Part shown: piece by piece, positions 43,261 through 55,063 of the stretch
Numbering within the stretch: position 1 is the first letter of the stretch
How the letters are laid out: every line of letters starts with the position of its first letter
The notes under the pieces: model-generated
The model's database searches: none
What the model was told of the DNA's origin: nothing
The model's input: only the letters and a program-made list of their open reading frames with translations
Translations under genes and position numbers: made by a program
Assembly (NCBI GenBank): GCA_014904985.1
Contig: MU128928.1
Location: 1-64,000 of the forward strand
Reading direction: 5' to 3'
Source: Hydnum rufescens UP504
Lineage: Eukaryota; Basidiomycota; Agaricomycetes; Cantharellales; Hydnaceae
DNA: 64,000 nt

Positions 43261-44425
43261 TAGTCTAACTAGAGGTTTTGATGCTGGGGCCCTTGGGGCC
43301 GGCTAACATGATTTGTGTGATTCAGGCAGGGGCCCCTGCCTCTCACCTTAGACTGGGACTTAGAGATTCTCAGACAACAGTGGGCTACACAGGCTTATTG
43401 GGGATAATCACCATTGTTTATTATGATGTAGCAGGCCATACAGGCTTATTGGGGATAGTTCCATTTATAATTATTTATTAATTATATATTAAACATAACC
43501 TGGGTGGGGTTTCATTCAGTGGTCCCATTATTTTAGTTATTGATTTATCTGTCAAAATTAAGAAAAAATTAAAACTACTTAGTAGCACCACCCACTAGGG
43601 TGGGTGTGTGGTACTGTCCATACAAATCAAAAAGAAAAAAAGTACTACTTAGTAGCACCACACACCACTGAAGTGGGTGTGTGGTACTCATTTGTACCAT
43701 GGTCATGCATTTGGATTTGTGTACAGGGGCTGGTTGTCGTTTGGGCAAATGGTTTGTTTGCGGGTTTCTGTTCTCACATGTTTTTTTGGCAGGTGTCATG
43801 GGTCTTGATTGGGGGTTGGTTGGGTTGTAGGATCAGAGAAAACCTAGGAATAAATAATGGGTTAGTAAAAGAGAAGAAACAACAAAACAAAAGCCACACA
43901 AAAGGAGCAGCATATGCTGCTCCTTTTGTGCGATTGTACTTACCCTGAATTACCACACACCCGCCGAAGCAGGTGTGTGGTTTGTCTGGGGTCCTGTCAC
44001 ATTGTGTTCCTGTTCCCGGGTTTCATTTGGTGGGTCACATTGTCATTTCCGAGTGGGGGGGTTCATTTGGCCAGCTCAGGCAAAAACCTAGAATAATATG
44101 ATAAATGATGTGTTAGTTAAAAATTAAAACAAAAAATGAATGCAAAAAGAGCAGCCCTTGCTGCTCTTTTTGTGTCATTGGGGGGTGTACTATATCACTT
44201 ACCTTTTGTAGAACCACACACCTGCTATCATGGGTGTGTGGTTTGTGCGGTTCAGGGGAGGGGGAGGTCGCTTCACAGGCCTTCATTTGTGGTGATGATA
44301 GCCTAGAAGACTGCATTATTAGTCAAAAAATTTAAACCAGTGCAAAAAGAGCAGCAGGTGCTGCTCTTTTTGTGCCATTGTGGGTACCCAACATTACTTA
44401 CCTTGCATAGAACCACACACCCACT

Positions 44426-46067
44426 ATAGAAGAAGGATTGGGAGCTCCGATGACTGTCAAATCAAAATCTGGTTCAGCCAGTGTGTAGATAGGAGACTGT
44501 GTTTCTGTTTATTCAAATGGGTTGGTTCGCTTCAATGGTTGATCACTCTCTGCAAGATATGTATGTGTTTATTGGAGAATGGAATGTGATATGGACTAGC
44601 AATAGTCAATGATATATCGTAGATGCTTATAGGAAGGCTTATATGTCATATGGAATGCTTATAGAAAGGCTTATATGTGGGGATGCTTATAGGAAGGCTT
44701 ATATGTGTTCGTGTTGTGTTTGTTTGTTTACTGATATTTGTGTGTCCTTGTTTACATCCTCCTGGTCAAAATGGGGATATCTGTGGGCTATAGAATGGTC
44801 AGTGCTTGGTTAATTTTGTTAGTCTGCTTCAATCTTCTTTCCTGACTCATATTTCATTATGCTTACCTTTTCCTTGGATGTCCAGCAACTCTAACCTTAG
44901 GTTCTGCAACTATCCTTGGCTTCAGTATTTTGAGTAGATGGCTTCCAGTAGCTTGGTCTCAATGACTTAGCTCCAGATGGCTTTAGATAGACAGTTCTTT
45001 AGATATTAAGCAGAATGGTAGACAGTAGTTGACAGTGGTTGATTTCCAGAGTGAGGAGATTGGGGGGACAAGAAAATCTGCTAGCTTATATACCTATCTG
45101 AAGGTGGCTGTGCATGGAGCAAGAACAAAAGAGTAATAAAGCTATGAGATCATAGTGATGTCATGGGGGAGTCATAGTGGAGTAGAACAAAAGAGTAATA
45201 AAGAAATGATGTCATAATGCGGTCATAGCTGAGTCATCCATAGAGTGTGATGTCATAGTGAAGTCATAGTGATGTCATTCATAAAGAGAACAAAAGGATT
45301 CATGAAGGGAATGATGTCACTAATTTGCTGAGCTTGTGGAGTAGTTGGAGCATGATGTCACTGGTCTTGTGATGTGTTTTTGGAGCTCATGGGAAGCGAA
45401 ATTAAGGAACATCTCTGGGTTCTGGAGATTAATCTGAGCATAGTCCAGTGGTTAAGGTGTTTTTGTTACTGGTTAATAAAAGGAACAAGTGCATGGTGTG
45501 GGATTCAATGCAGAGACAGCAGTTTGCATCCATAATAGGCATGCTCAATATCGTTCAGTGCGGATTTTTAGCAGCTTTCTGGGTGCAGTGGTTCCGAGCA
45601 GATCTGGTGTAAACTGACAGAGAAATTTGTTTTTTACTGATGGCTGTTGATTCTGATAGTAATATCGTTCTGTAGAGTTCAGTTTTGATTTGTTCTTCGC
45701 GTGCTCAGTACCGTTGGATGCGTATTTTTTATATCTTTCCAGGCGCGGTTGTTCCGAGAGTATTGAATGCGAACTGATGGAGAAATTCGTTTTTTACTGG
45801 AAATCCCGGATTTTGATAGTAAAATTGGCCTGGAGAGTGCAGTTTTGGTCCGTTCCACTTGTGTTTGGTACCATTCGAAAGGTGTGAATCGTAGCTTTCT
45901 AAGCATTATATGGGGGTACCTCTTCGATCAAAACTGACGGAGTTATAGAACGAATTCGGTTTCTGTGCATAGCCGTAATTAATTTTATAATTGGTCATGT
46001 GATCGTCCAATGGCTGGAAGTAGTGTAATTTCGCATTTTCTGATACTGGATGTTTTTATCTTCCACA
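44426..46067 (+). mobile_element. Hairpin-apex element, copy 1
   Basis: 1642 bp between CCACT copies (44421-44425 and 46068-46072), set in the loop of an ACCACACACC...GGGTGTGTGG hairpin. The ends are ATAGAAGAAGG and (complement) TGTGGAAGATAA. The interior has no long frame. It holds CTTATAGGAAGGCTTATA tandem units (44620-44710), a tRNA-like block (about 45434-45515, GTCCAGTGGTTAAGG and GGATTCAATGC) and three units of about 150 bp built on GGTAC...TTCGA and AAACTGA(C/T)GGAG (45545-45960). Confidence 0.75.
45434..45515 (+). other. tRNA-like block in the hairpin-apex element
   Basis: A box A-like GTCCAGTGGTTAAGG and box B-like GGATTCAATGC (8 of 11 to consensus) lie about 60 bp apart. Copies lie near 47613 (plus) and, in complement, near 48530-48600 and 51800-51880. 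This suggests a tRNA-derived SINE part. Confidence 0.35.
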
Positions 46068-46208
46068 CCACTATGGCGGGTGTGTGGTTCTATGGGTTTG
46101 GGGTCGGCTCATGTCTTCATTTGGTGTGTTGTCATTTGTTGGTTTGGTTTTGGGGGCTGGTCATCATTTCGGGGGTGATTCGTTTCACTGATCTTCATTT
46201 GTGGTAGC

Positions 46209-46308
46209 CTAGAATAAAAGATGTATTAGTTAAATAATAATAACTGGTGCAAAAAGAGCAGCACTTGCTGCTCTTTTTGTGCCATTGTGGGTACCCAATG
46301 TTACTTAC
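46209..46308 (-). other. Intron-like unit between two inserted elements
   Basis: 100 nt on the minus strand. Donor GTAAGT, acceptor TTCTAG. The hairpin has a 4-nt loop. It belongs to the array of copy 2. Confidence 0.7.
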
Positions 46309-46332
46309 CTTGTATAGAACCACACACCTGCT

Positions 46333-49300
46333 GTGGAAGATAAAAACATCCAGTATCAGAAAACACAAAATCACACCACTGTCAGCCTTTGGACGATCAC
46401 ATGACCAATTATGAAATTAATTACGGCTATGCACAGAAATCAAATTTGTTCTATAACTCTGTCAGTTTTGATTGGAGAGGTGCGCCCATATAATGCTCAG
46501 AAAGCAATGATTCACACCTCTCAAACAGTACCAAACACAAGTCGAACGGTATAGAAGAAGGGTTAGGAGCTCCGATGACTGTCAAATCAAAATCTGGTTC
46601 AGCCAGTGTGTAGATAGGAGACTGTGTTTCTGTTTATTCAAATGGGTTGGTTCGCTTCGATGGTTGATCACTCTCTGCAAGATATGTATGTGTTTATTGG
46701 AGAATGGAATGTGATATGGACTAGCAATAGTCAATGATATATCGTAGATGCTTATAGGAAGGCTTATACGTTGTATGAAATGCTTATAGAAAGGCTTATA
46801 TGTGGAGGATGCTTATAGGAAGGCTTATACGTCTGGGATGCTTGTGGAAAGGCTTATACGTGTTCGTGTTGCGTTTGTTTGTTTACTGATATTTGTGTGT
46901 CCTCGTTTTCGTCCTCCTAGTCAAAATGCGGATATCTGTGGGCTATAGAATGGTCAGTGCTTGGTTAGTTTGGTTAGTATGCTTCAATCTTCTTTCCTGA
47001 CTCGTATTTCGTTATGCTTACCTTTTCCTTGGATGTCCAGCAACTCTAACCTTAGGTTCTGCAACTATCCTTGGCTTCAGTATTTCGCGTAGATGGCTTC
47101 CAGTAACTTGGTCTCAACAACCTTGAAGATGACTTAGCTCCAGATGGCTTTAGATAGACAGTTCTTTAGATATTAAGCAGAATGGTAGACAGTAGTTGAC
47201 AGTGGTTGATTTCCAGAGTGAGGAGATGGGGGGAACAAGAAAATCTGCTAGCTTATATACCTATCTGAAGGTGGCTGTGCATGGAGCAAGAACAAAAGAG
47301 TAATAAAGCTATGAGATCATAGTGATGTCATGGGGGAGTCATAGTGGAGTAGAACAAAAGAGTAATAAAGAAATGATGTCATAATGTGGTCATAGCTGAG
47401 TCATCCATAGAGTGTGATGTCATAGTGAAGTCATAGTGATGTCATTCATAAAGAGAACAAAAGGATTCATAAAGGGAATGATGTCACTAATTTGCTGAGC
47501 TTGTGGAGTGGTTGGAGCATGATGTCACTGATCTTGTGATGTGTTTTGGGGCTCATGGGAAGCGAAATTAAAGGACATCTCCGGGTTCTGGAGATTAATC
47601 TGAGCATAGTCCAGTGGTTAAGGTGTTTTTGTTACTGGTTAATAAAAGGAACAAGTGCATGGTGTGGGATTCGATGCAGAGACAGCAGTTTGTATCCGTA
47701 ATAGGCGTGCTTGGTATCATTCAATGCGGATTTTTAACAGCTTTCTGGGCGCGGTGGTTCCGAGCAGATCCGGTGTAAACTGACGGAGAAATTTGTTTTT
47801 TACTGATGGGTGTTAATTCTGATAGTAATATCGTTCTGTAGAGTTCAGTTTTAATCTGTTCTTTGCGTGCTCAGTACCGTTGGATGCGGATTTTTTATAT
47901 CTTTCTAGCGCAGTTGTTCCGAGAGTATTGAATGCGAACTGACGGAGGTATTCGTTTTTTACTGGAAATCCTGGATTTTAATAATAAAATTGGCCTGGAG
48001 AGTGCAGTTTTGGTCCGTTCAACTTGTGTTTGGTACTGTTCGAAAGGTGTGAATCGTAGCTTTCTAAGCGTTATATGGGCGTACCTCTCCGATCAAAACT
48101 GACGGAGTTATAAAACGAATTTCGTTTCTGCGCGTAGCCGTAATTAATCTCATAATCGGTCATGATGAATCGATTAATGCTGAAGAATGTATTACAAGAA
48201 AAATGTCAGATAATATTCAGACATCATTTTCATGAAATACTGAGATATTTTTCTCCAGATGCACTTCAGTTCATATCAACTCGTCAGTCATCATTGACAA
48301 TCGACTAGAAGGATATAAAAATCGCATCACGGTACTGAGCGCGCGAAGAACAGATCAAAACTGAACTCTACAGAACGATATTACTATCAGAATCAACACC
48401 CATCAGTAAAAAACGAATTTCTCTGTCAGTTTACACCGGATCTGCTTGAACTGCCGTGCCCAGAAAGCTGTTAAAAATACACATCTAATGATACCAAGAG
48501 CGTCTATTACGGATGCAAACTGCTGTTTCTGCATCGAATCCCATCCCATGCACTTGTCCCCATTATCAACCAGCAACAAAACACCTTAACCACTGGACTA
48601 TGCTCAAATTAATCTCCAAAACCTGGAGATATCCTTTCATTTCGCCTCCAGAATGCTCCACATGGTCAGTGACCACATGCTCCAAGCATTCCACATGCTC
48701 AGCAAATTGGTGACATCACCCCCCCTCATGATTCCTTTTGTTCTCTTTTATGAATGACATCACTATGACATCACACTCTATGGATTACTCAGCTATGACT
48801 GCATTACGACATCATAGTTTTATTACTCTTTTGTTCTGCTCCACTATGACCTCATAGTTTTATTAACTCTTTTGTTCTCACATATGACTCACCCATGAGG
48901 GAGTCATATTTCTTAAACACAGCCACCTTCAGAAAGGTATAAAAGCTGGTAGATTTCCTGTATCCCCCTATCTCCTCACTCTGGAAATCAACCACTGTCA
49001 ACTACTGTCTACCATTCTGCTTAATATCTAAAGAACTGTCTATCTAAAGCCATCTGGAGCTAAGTCATCTTCAAGGTTGTTGAGACCAAGCTACTGGAAG
49101 CCATCTACATGAAATACTGAAGCCAAGGATAGTTGCAGAACCTAAGGTTAGAGTTGCTGGACATCCAAGGAAAAAGTAAGCATAATGAAATACAAGTCAG
49201 GAAAGAAGATTGAAGCATACTAACCAAACTAACCAACCACTGACCATTCTATAGCCCACAGAGATCCGCATTTTGACCAGGAGGATGCAAACAAGGACAC

Positions 49301-49614
49301 ACAAATATCAGTAAATGAACAAACACAACATGAACATGTATAAGCTTGTCTATAAGCATCTCAGACGTATAAGCCTTTCCATAAGCATCCCCACATATAA
49401 GCCTTCCTATAAGCATCTATGATATATCATTGACTATTGCTACTCCATATCACATTCCATTCTCCAATAATCACACACATATCTTGCAGAGAGTGATCAA
49501 CCATTGAAGTGAACCAACCCATTTGAATAAACAGAAACACAGTCTCCTATCTACACACTGGCTGAACCAGATTTTGATTTGACAGTCATCGGAGCTCCCA
49601 ACCCTTCTTCTATA
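46333..49614. mobile_element. Hairpin-apex element, copy 2 (composite)
   Basis: It sits between CTGCT (46328-46332) and CTGCC (49615-49619) in an exon hairpin. It consists of a 220-bp reversed end (GTGGAAGATAAAAAC...), a nearly full forward copy starting TATAGAAGAAGGG (about 46552-48160), about 150 bp of other sequence, and a reversed copy from about 48310 to CTTCTTCTATA (49614). The structure is that of an inverted dimer or a nested insertion. Confidence 0.65.
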
Positions 49615-49752
49615 CTGCCATAGCAGGTGTGTGGTTCTATGGGTTTGGGGTCAGCTTGTGTCTTCGTTTGGCACATTGTTCGTTGGTTTCATTTTGGGGG
49701 CCAGTCATCGTTTTGGGGGCGATTCGTTTTGCCGATCTTCATTTGTGGCAGC

Positions 49753-50077
49753 CTAGAATAAAAGATGTATTACTTAAATAATAATAACCAGCGCAAAAAG
49801 AGCAGCACTTGCTGTTCTTTTTGCACTGTTGGGGTGTACAAGGTAACTTACATTATATAGAGCCACACACCTGCCACAGTGGGTGTGTGGTTCCTGGGGC
49901 CTCCCATTGGGTGGTCTGTCACTGGTTCTGGTTTGGCTCTTGCCATTTGGGTTCTCATAAACCTGAACGGTGACTAAATAATAAAAGCTACATTAGTATA
50001 AGACTTCAAAATGGCCCAAAAAGAGTAGCTTTCGCTACTCTTTTTGCGCCCTTGTATTTACTGAAACAAAAACTCAC
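49753..50077 (-). repeat. Two intron-like units
   Basis: 49753-49851 (donor GTAAGT, acceptor TTCTAG) and 49974-50077 (donor GTGAGT, hairpin AAAAAGAGTAGC/GAAA/GCTACTCTTTTT, acceptor TTATTTAG), both on the minus strand. Confidence 0.7.
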
Positions 50078-50189
50078 CTTAGGACCACACACCCACAGCA
50101 GCAGGTGTGTGGTCATGTCCATGCCTTTCTGGGCCGTTTGTTGGGTGTGGCTGCGTAGTTGCACAATTCAATGCCAGCAATTGCCGGTC

Positions 50190-50790
50190 ATTAAAAAGTG
50201 CTGAAGTGTAGTGCCACAAGCAGAATACATATTAATAACAAGTATATAGACATAGAATCAATACTATATAATACATATTTGTCCAAACAAGCAAAGAAGA
50301 CAATGATAATGAGTCAGAGCTCAAATAAGGCACAATATGCCCAATTGCAGAGTGGATTGAGCCACTTCTATGGGTCATAATTGGCCCAAATATAGATATA
50401 ATGATGGTATATGCAAATCCCTACATGGGGGACCAGGTATATTGGACAATTCTGGCATTTTTCAATTTTTCACACCTTCAATTCCCTAAATAGGGAATTG
50501 AAGGCACAAAAAATTGAAAAATGCCAGAATTGCCCAATGTACCTGGTCCCCCATGTAGGGTACATATATCCCACCAATATATTTAAATTTGAGCCGATTC
50601 TGAACCATAGAAATTGCCCAATCCACTTTGCAATCTTCATGCCTTAGTGAACTCTGACTCATTGTCATGGTCTCTTTATTTCCTTTCAACAAATATTAAT
50701 TATATGGTATTTATTTTACATTTAGTCACTTGCTACTAATTCATACTGTAGTCATGGCACTGGACACTTGGGCACTTTTTGGATGCCAGC
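50190..50790. repeat. Central palindrome of copy 2
   Basis: Centre at 50489.5, the same AATTCCCTAAATAGGGAATT core as at 24950. The arms are about 80-85 percent complementary and the short MSQSS... frame is recognisable on the minus strand (from 50692). Confidence 0.8.
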
Positions 50791-51249
50791 AATTGCCAGC
50801 ATTGAGTTGTGTTTCTTTCTTGCAACCACCACCTAACAGGAACACCTTGGTCAGTCATCTAAGCCTACCTAGTTAGGTACCACTTCCGGGGCAGATAATG
50901 GTACCTAAGTAGGTCCCATCACTATTCCAGCCAAAATGGCCATTTTTATGATTTCACCTCCTGGCCCAGAATTGGCCAAAATGGCCAAAAATTGGCCGAA
51001 ACTGGGACTTGAAGAGAATCTCAGACTTGCAGGACAGCGGGCCATGTGGGCTTATCAGGGATAATCACCAGTAATTATTATTATATTCCCCCCTCTGGTG
51101 TTTCATTTATAGTTATTTATTTATTATCATTATCACTATATACACCAGGTGGGGGCTGTTTTCATTTGGCAGTCTCGTGTTTTGTTCTTATGAACTAATG
51201 TATTTATTTATTTAAAAATTCAATTAAAAAAACATACCACACACCCACT

Positions 51250-52841
51250 GTGGAAGATAAAAACATCCAGTATCAGAAAATGCGAATATCCATTGATCCC
51301 AGCCATTGGAATGATCATGTGACCTATTATGAAATCAATTACAGCTATGCACAGAAATCGAATTCGTTCTATAACTCCGTCAGTTTTGATCGGAGAGGTA
51401 CGCCCATATAACTCTCGGAAAGCCACGATTCATACCTTTCGAATGGTACCAAACACAAGTCAAACGGACCAGAAATGCACTCTCCAGACCAATATTACTG
51501 TCAAAATCCGGGATTTTCAGTAAAAAACGAATTTCTCCGTCAGTTCACATTCAATCCTCTCAGAACAACCGCGCCTGGAAAGATATAAAAAGTTCGCATC
51601 CAATGGTACTGAGCACGCGAAGAACAGATCAAAACTGAACTCTACAGAATGATATTACTATCAGAATAAACACCCATCAGTAAAAAATGAATTTCTCTGT
51701 CAGTTTACACCGGATCTGCTCGGAACCACCGCGCCCAGAAATCTGTTAAAACTCCGCATCGAATGATACCAAGAACGTCTATTACGGATGTAAACTGTTG
51801 TTTCTGCATCGAATCCCATCCCATGCACTTGTCCCCATTATCAACCAGCAACAAAAACATCTTAACCACTGGACTACTAACAAATTAATCTCCAAGAACT
51901 CGGAAATATCCTTTGATTTCATCTCCCATTGCCACAAATAACTTCTAGAACCTCACAGATAAGAAAGATAACACTCCCTTGACTACCCTTTTGTTCTGTT
52001 TATGAATGACTCGCCCTCCTTGCAACCACTTTATGAAAGATAACACCTCTTAGCAACCCTTTTGTTCTGTTTATGAATGACTCACCTATCTTGCAACCAC
52101 TTTATGAATGACTCACCTATCATGCAACCACTTTATGAATGACTCACCCTCCTTGACAACCCTATTGTTCTCACATATGACTCACCTAGGAGTGAGTCAT
52201 ATTCTTTAAACACAGCCACCTTCAGAAAGGTATAAAAGCTGGTAGATTTTCCTGTATCCCCCCATCATCTTCTCACTACTGGAATATACTACTGTCTACA
52301 AATCTGCTTGCATCTTAAGAGAGTACTGATCTAAAGCCATCTGAAGCTAAGTCATATACAAGGTTGTTAAGACTAAGTCACTGGAAGCCCTCTACGCGAA
52401 ATACTGAGCCAAGGATAGTTGCAGGACCTAAGGTTAGAGTTGCTGGACATCCAAGGAAAGGTGAGTAAAAACAAAGTTAAGTCAGAAGAAGAAAGAAACA
52501 CTTTGACATACTAGATCAAGCTTAAACTAGTCTAGAGTCCTCTTTAGAATCCGCATTTTGACCAGGAGGACACAAAATAGGTACCCACAAATAGCAGTAA
52601 ACAGTTCAATACAACACGTATAAGCCTTTCACAAGCATCCCATGATATATCATTGACTATAGCTAGTCCATACCACAATCTTATCCTCCACTGAATACCA
52701 TATCTAACTTGTTAGAGAGTGATCAACCATCAGAGCGAACCAGCCCATTGAATAAAAACAGAAATACAGTCTCCCATCTACACACTGGCTGAACCAGAGT
52801 TTGATTTGACAGTCATCGGAGCTCCCAATCCTTCTTCTATA
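51250..52841 (-). mobile_element. Hairpin-apex element, copy 3, reverse orientation
   Basis: It starts GTGGAAGATAAAAAC and ends CTTCTTCTATA, between CCACT (51245-51249) and CTGCT (52842-52846). The uninterrupted hairpin exists at 58858-58887 and reads CCGCT at that point, so the two flanks look like a CCGCT duplication that lost its CpG on opposite strands. The interior differs from copies 1 and 2 by a TATGAATGACTCACC tandem (about 52000-52150). Confidence 0.78.
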
Positions 52842-53474
52842 CTGCTAGGGCAGGTGTGTGGTACCGTTTGTTGTTTCCTCAGGACTTAGGATGGGGGGTC
52901 ATCCGGTGTTCAGATGCGGGTTCAGGGGACATGTTGCTGGGGTGTCAGGCAGCAAAATAGTAAGGAGGAAATTCAAAGCAGCGCAAAAAGAGCAGCTATC
53001 ACTGCTCTTTTTGTGCCACTTGCAAATAAAAATAAAAATAAAAATAAAAGACCACACCCGCTGAGGGGGCTATGTGGTACTGGGCATTTCTGCCTTGGGG
53101 CTGGGATGGGGGCTCGCCTGGCTCGTTGGTAGCCATTTGGGCGGCATGGCCTGGTGGTTCACCATTGTGTGGGTCGTTCGGGGGTTGCGGCTGTCTGTTG
53201 TCGTTTTGGGAGCTTTAAATTTGATCCTAGAATGGAATGATAACATATGTTAGTAAAAAAATTCGAAGTGACGCTGGAGGAGCAGCTTGTGCTGCTCCTT
53301 TGGTGTCACTGTAGATGTAGAAAGTTAAAAAAAAATACCTTGTAATACCACACACCCGCATTGGCGGGTGTGTGGTACTCATTTTTGCCCAGGGTCATGT
53401 ACCCTTGACTGCTGGTTTTCCATACAGTGGGTTGGGGGTTTTCGGGCACGTACTCGTTTGGGGGGAAGGAAGAT

Positions 53475-54696
53475 CTAGAATCCAAAATTTTAGATTAGTA
53501 AAAGTTAAAGCAACGCAAAAAGAGCTGCCTTTGCAGCTCTTTTTGCGCCATTGGGGGTGCACTACATTACATACCTTGTATAGAACCACACACCCGCTAC
53601 TGCAGGTGTGTGGTTCATCTCTTTGTTCGGTGCGTTGTCATTCACGGCGATGTTGTCATTCCAGGGGGCTTGCTTTGCGGGTCTTCACTTGTGGTGATAC
53701 CTAGAATAAAAAATTATTAGTTAAAAAATTATAAGCGACGCAAAAAGAGCAGCGAAAGCTGCTCTTTTTGCATCGTCGGGGGTGTGTTACATACCTTGCA
53801 TAGATAGAACCACACACCCACTACTGCAGGTGTGTGGTTCTCTTCATGTGGTGCGTCGTCGTTCGCGGGGGTGTTGTCATTCTGGGGGGCTTGCTTCGCG
53901 GGTCTCCATTTGTGACAATACCTAGAATAAGAAATCATTAGTTAAAAAATTAAAAGTGATGCAAAAAGAGCAGCTTTCGCTGCTCTTTTTGTGTTGTTGG
54001 GGGTGCATTACATACATAGATAGAACCACACACCCGCTACTGCGGGTGTGTGGTTCGTGGTGTGCTGTTGTTCGCCAGTCCCCCTTGCGGGCATGGTGGG
54101 CTTGCTCCATGGGTCGCCATTTGTGAGGATACCTAGAATGAAAAATTATTGGTTAAAAAATGAAAAACGATGCAAAAAGAGCAGCTTTCACTGCTCTTTT
54201 TGCACCGTTGGGGGTACATTACATACCGAGTATAAAACCACACACCTGCAGTAGTGGGTGTGTGGTTCTCTTCATGTGGTGCATCGTTTGCGGGGGTGCT
54301 GTCATTCTGGCTTGCTTCATGAGTTCATTTGTGGCGATACCTAGAATAAAATATTATTAGTTCAAAAAATAAAAGCAACACAAAAAGAGCAGCTGTTGCT
54401 GCTCTTTTTGCGTTGTTGGGGGTACATTACATACCTTGTATAGAACCACACACCCGCTACTGCGGGTGTGTGGTTCGTCCCTTCGTTTGGCATTGTTGTT
54501 TGCGGTCTCCTTTGTTGTTCTGGGGGCTTGCTCCGCAGGTCCTCATTTGTGGCAGGTCAGGCCTCCTTGTTGGCACCTGGGACAAAGCCATATCCTAGAA
54601 TAATAAAGTTGTTAGTAAAGAAATTAAAACCAGTGCAAAAAGAGTAGCTTTCACTACTCTTTTTGCGCTGTTGTACCTACTAAAATGGAAACTTAC
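53475..54696 (-). repeat. Intron-hairpin array in copy 3
   Basis: Minus-strand units at 53475-53574, 53701-53794, 53922-54015, 54133-54226, 54341-54434 and 54595-54696 have lengths 100, 94, 94, 94, 94 and 102, matching units R6 to R1 of the complete copy in order and almost exactly in length. Donors are GTATGT or GTAAGT, branches TTAACTAAT or TTACTAAC, acceptors TTCTAG. Two less regular units lie at 52966-53330. Confidence 0.82.
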
Positions 54697-55063
54697 CTTA
54701 TGACCACACACTGGCAGCAGCGGGGGTGTGGTCGCGGGGTCGCGGGGTCATGTGGTGGTCATGTGTGTCGCCTTAGGATGTGGCTGCGTAGTTGCGAAAT
54801 TCAATGCTGGCAACTGCCAATACTCAAGAAGCGCCCAAGTGCTGGCACTACAAGCACAGTACACATTAATAGTAAGCATGTAGATGCAAAATAAATACTA
54901 TATAATAAATATTTGTCCAAGAAAATTCTAAGAAGAAGAAGATAATGAGTCAGAGCTCAATAAGGTGTGATATGGCTAATTGCAAAGTGGATTGGGCCAC
55001 TTCTATGCATCAGAATTGGCCAAAATTTGAATATATTGATGGTATATATGCACTGTACATGGA

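Larger units (their letters stand above)
42087..44401 (-). repeat. Intron-hairpin array in copy 2
   Basis: Minus-strand units with clean donor, hairpin, branch and acceptor lie at 42087-42201, 42361-42471, 43844-43943 (branch TTACTAACCC, hairpin GGAGCAGC/ATAT/GCTGCTCC), 44098-44202 (branch TTAACTAACA) and 44303-44401. Another at about 42720-42778 is cut in its hairpin. Confidence 0.75.
40940..50842 (+). mobile_element. Foldback element copy 2, interrupted and incomplete
   Basis: It begins with an A-type end (CAGCCTGGTCAGTCA), carries the left-arm minus-strand array and a central palindrome at 50190-50790, and is cut at 50843 by a B-type end of another copy. Inside it are a mariner-like element, a segment unlike the family (42780-43260), a B-type-like interior stretch (43345-43600), and two insertions into exon hairpins. 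Confidence 0.75.
50843..55063 (-). mobile_element. Foldback element copy 3, reverse orientation, incomplete
   Basis: It begins with a B-type end (CACCTTGGTCAGTCATC) and runs as the reverse complement of 24900-27648. It is broken in its central palindrome at 55064 by another B-type end. The hairpin-apex element copy 3 lies inside. Confidence 0.82.
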
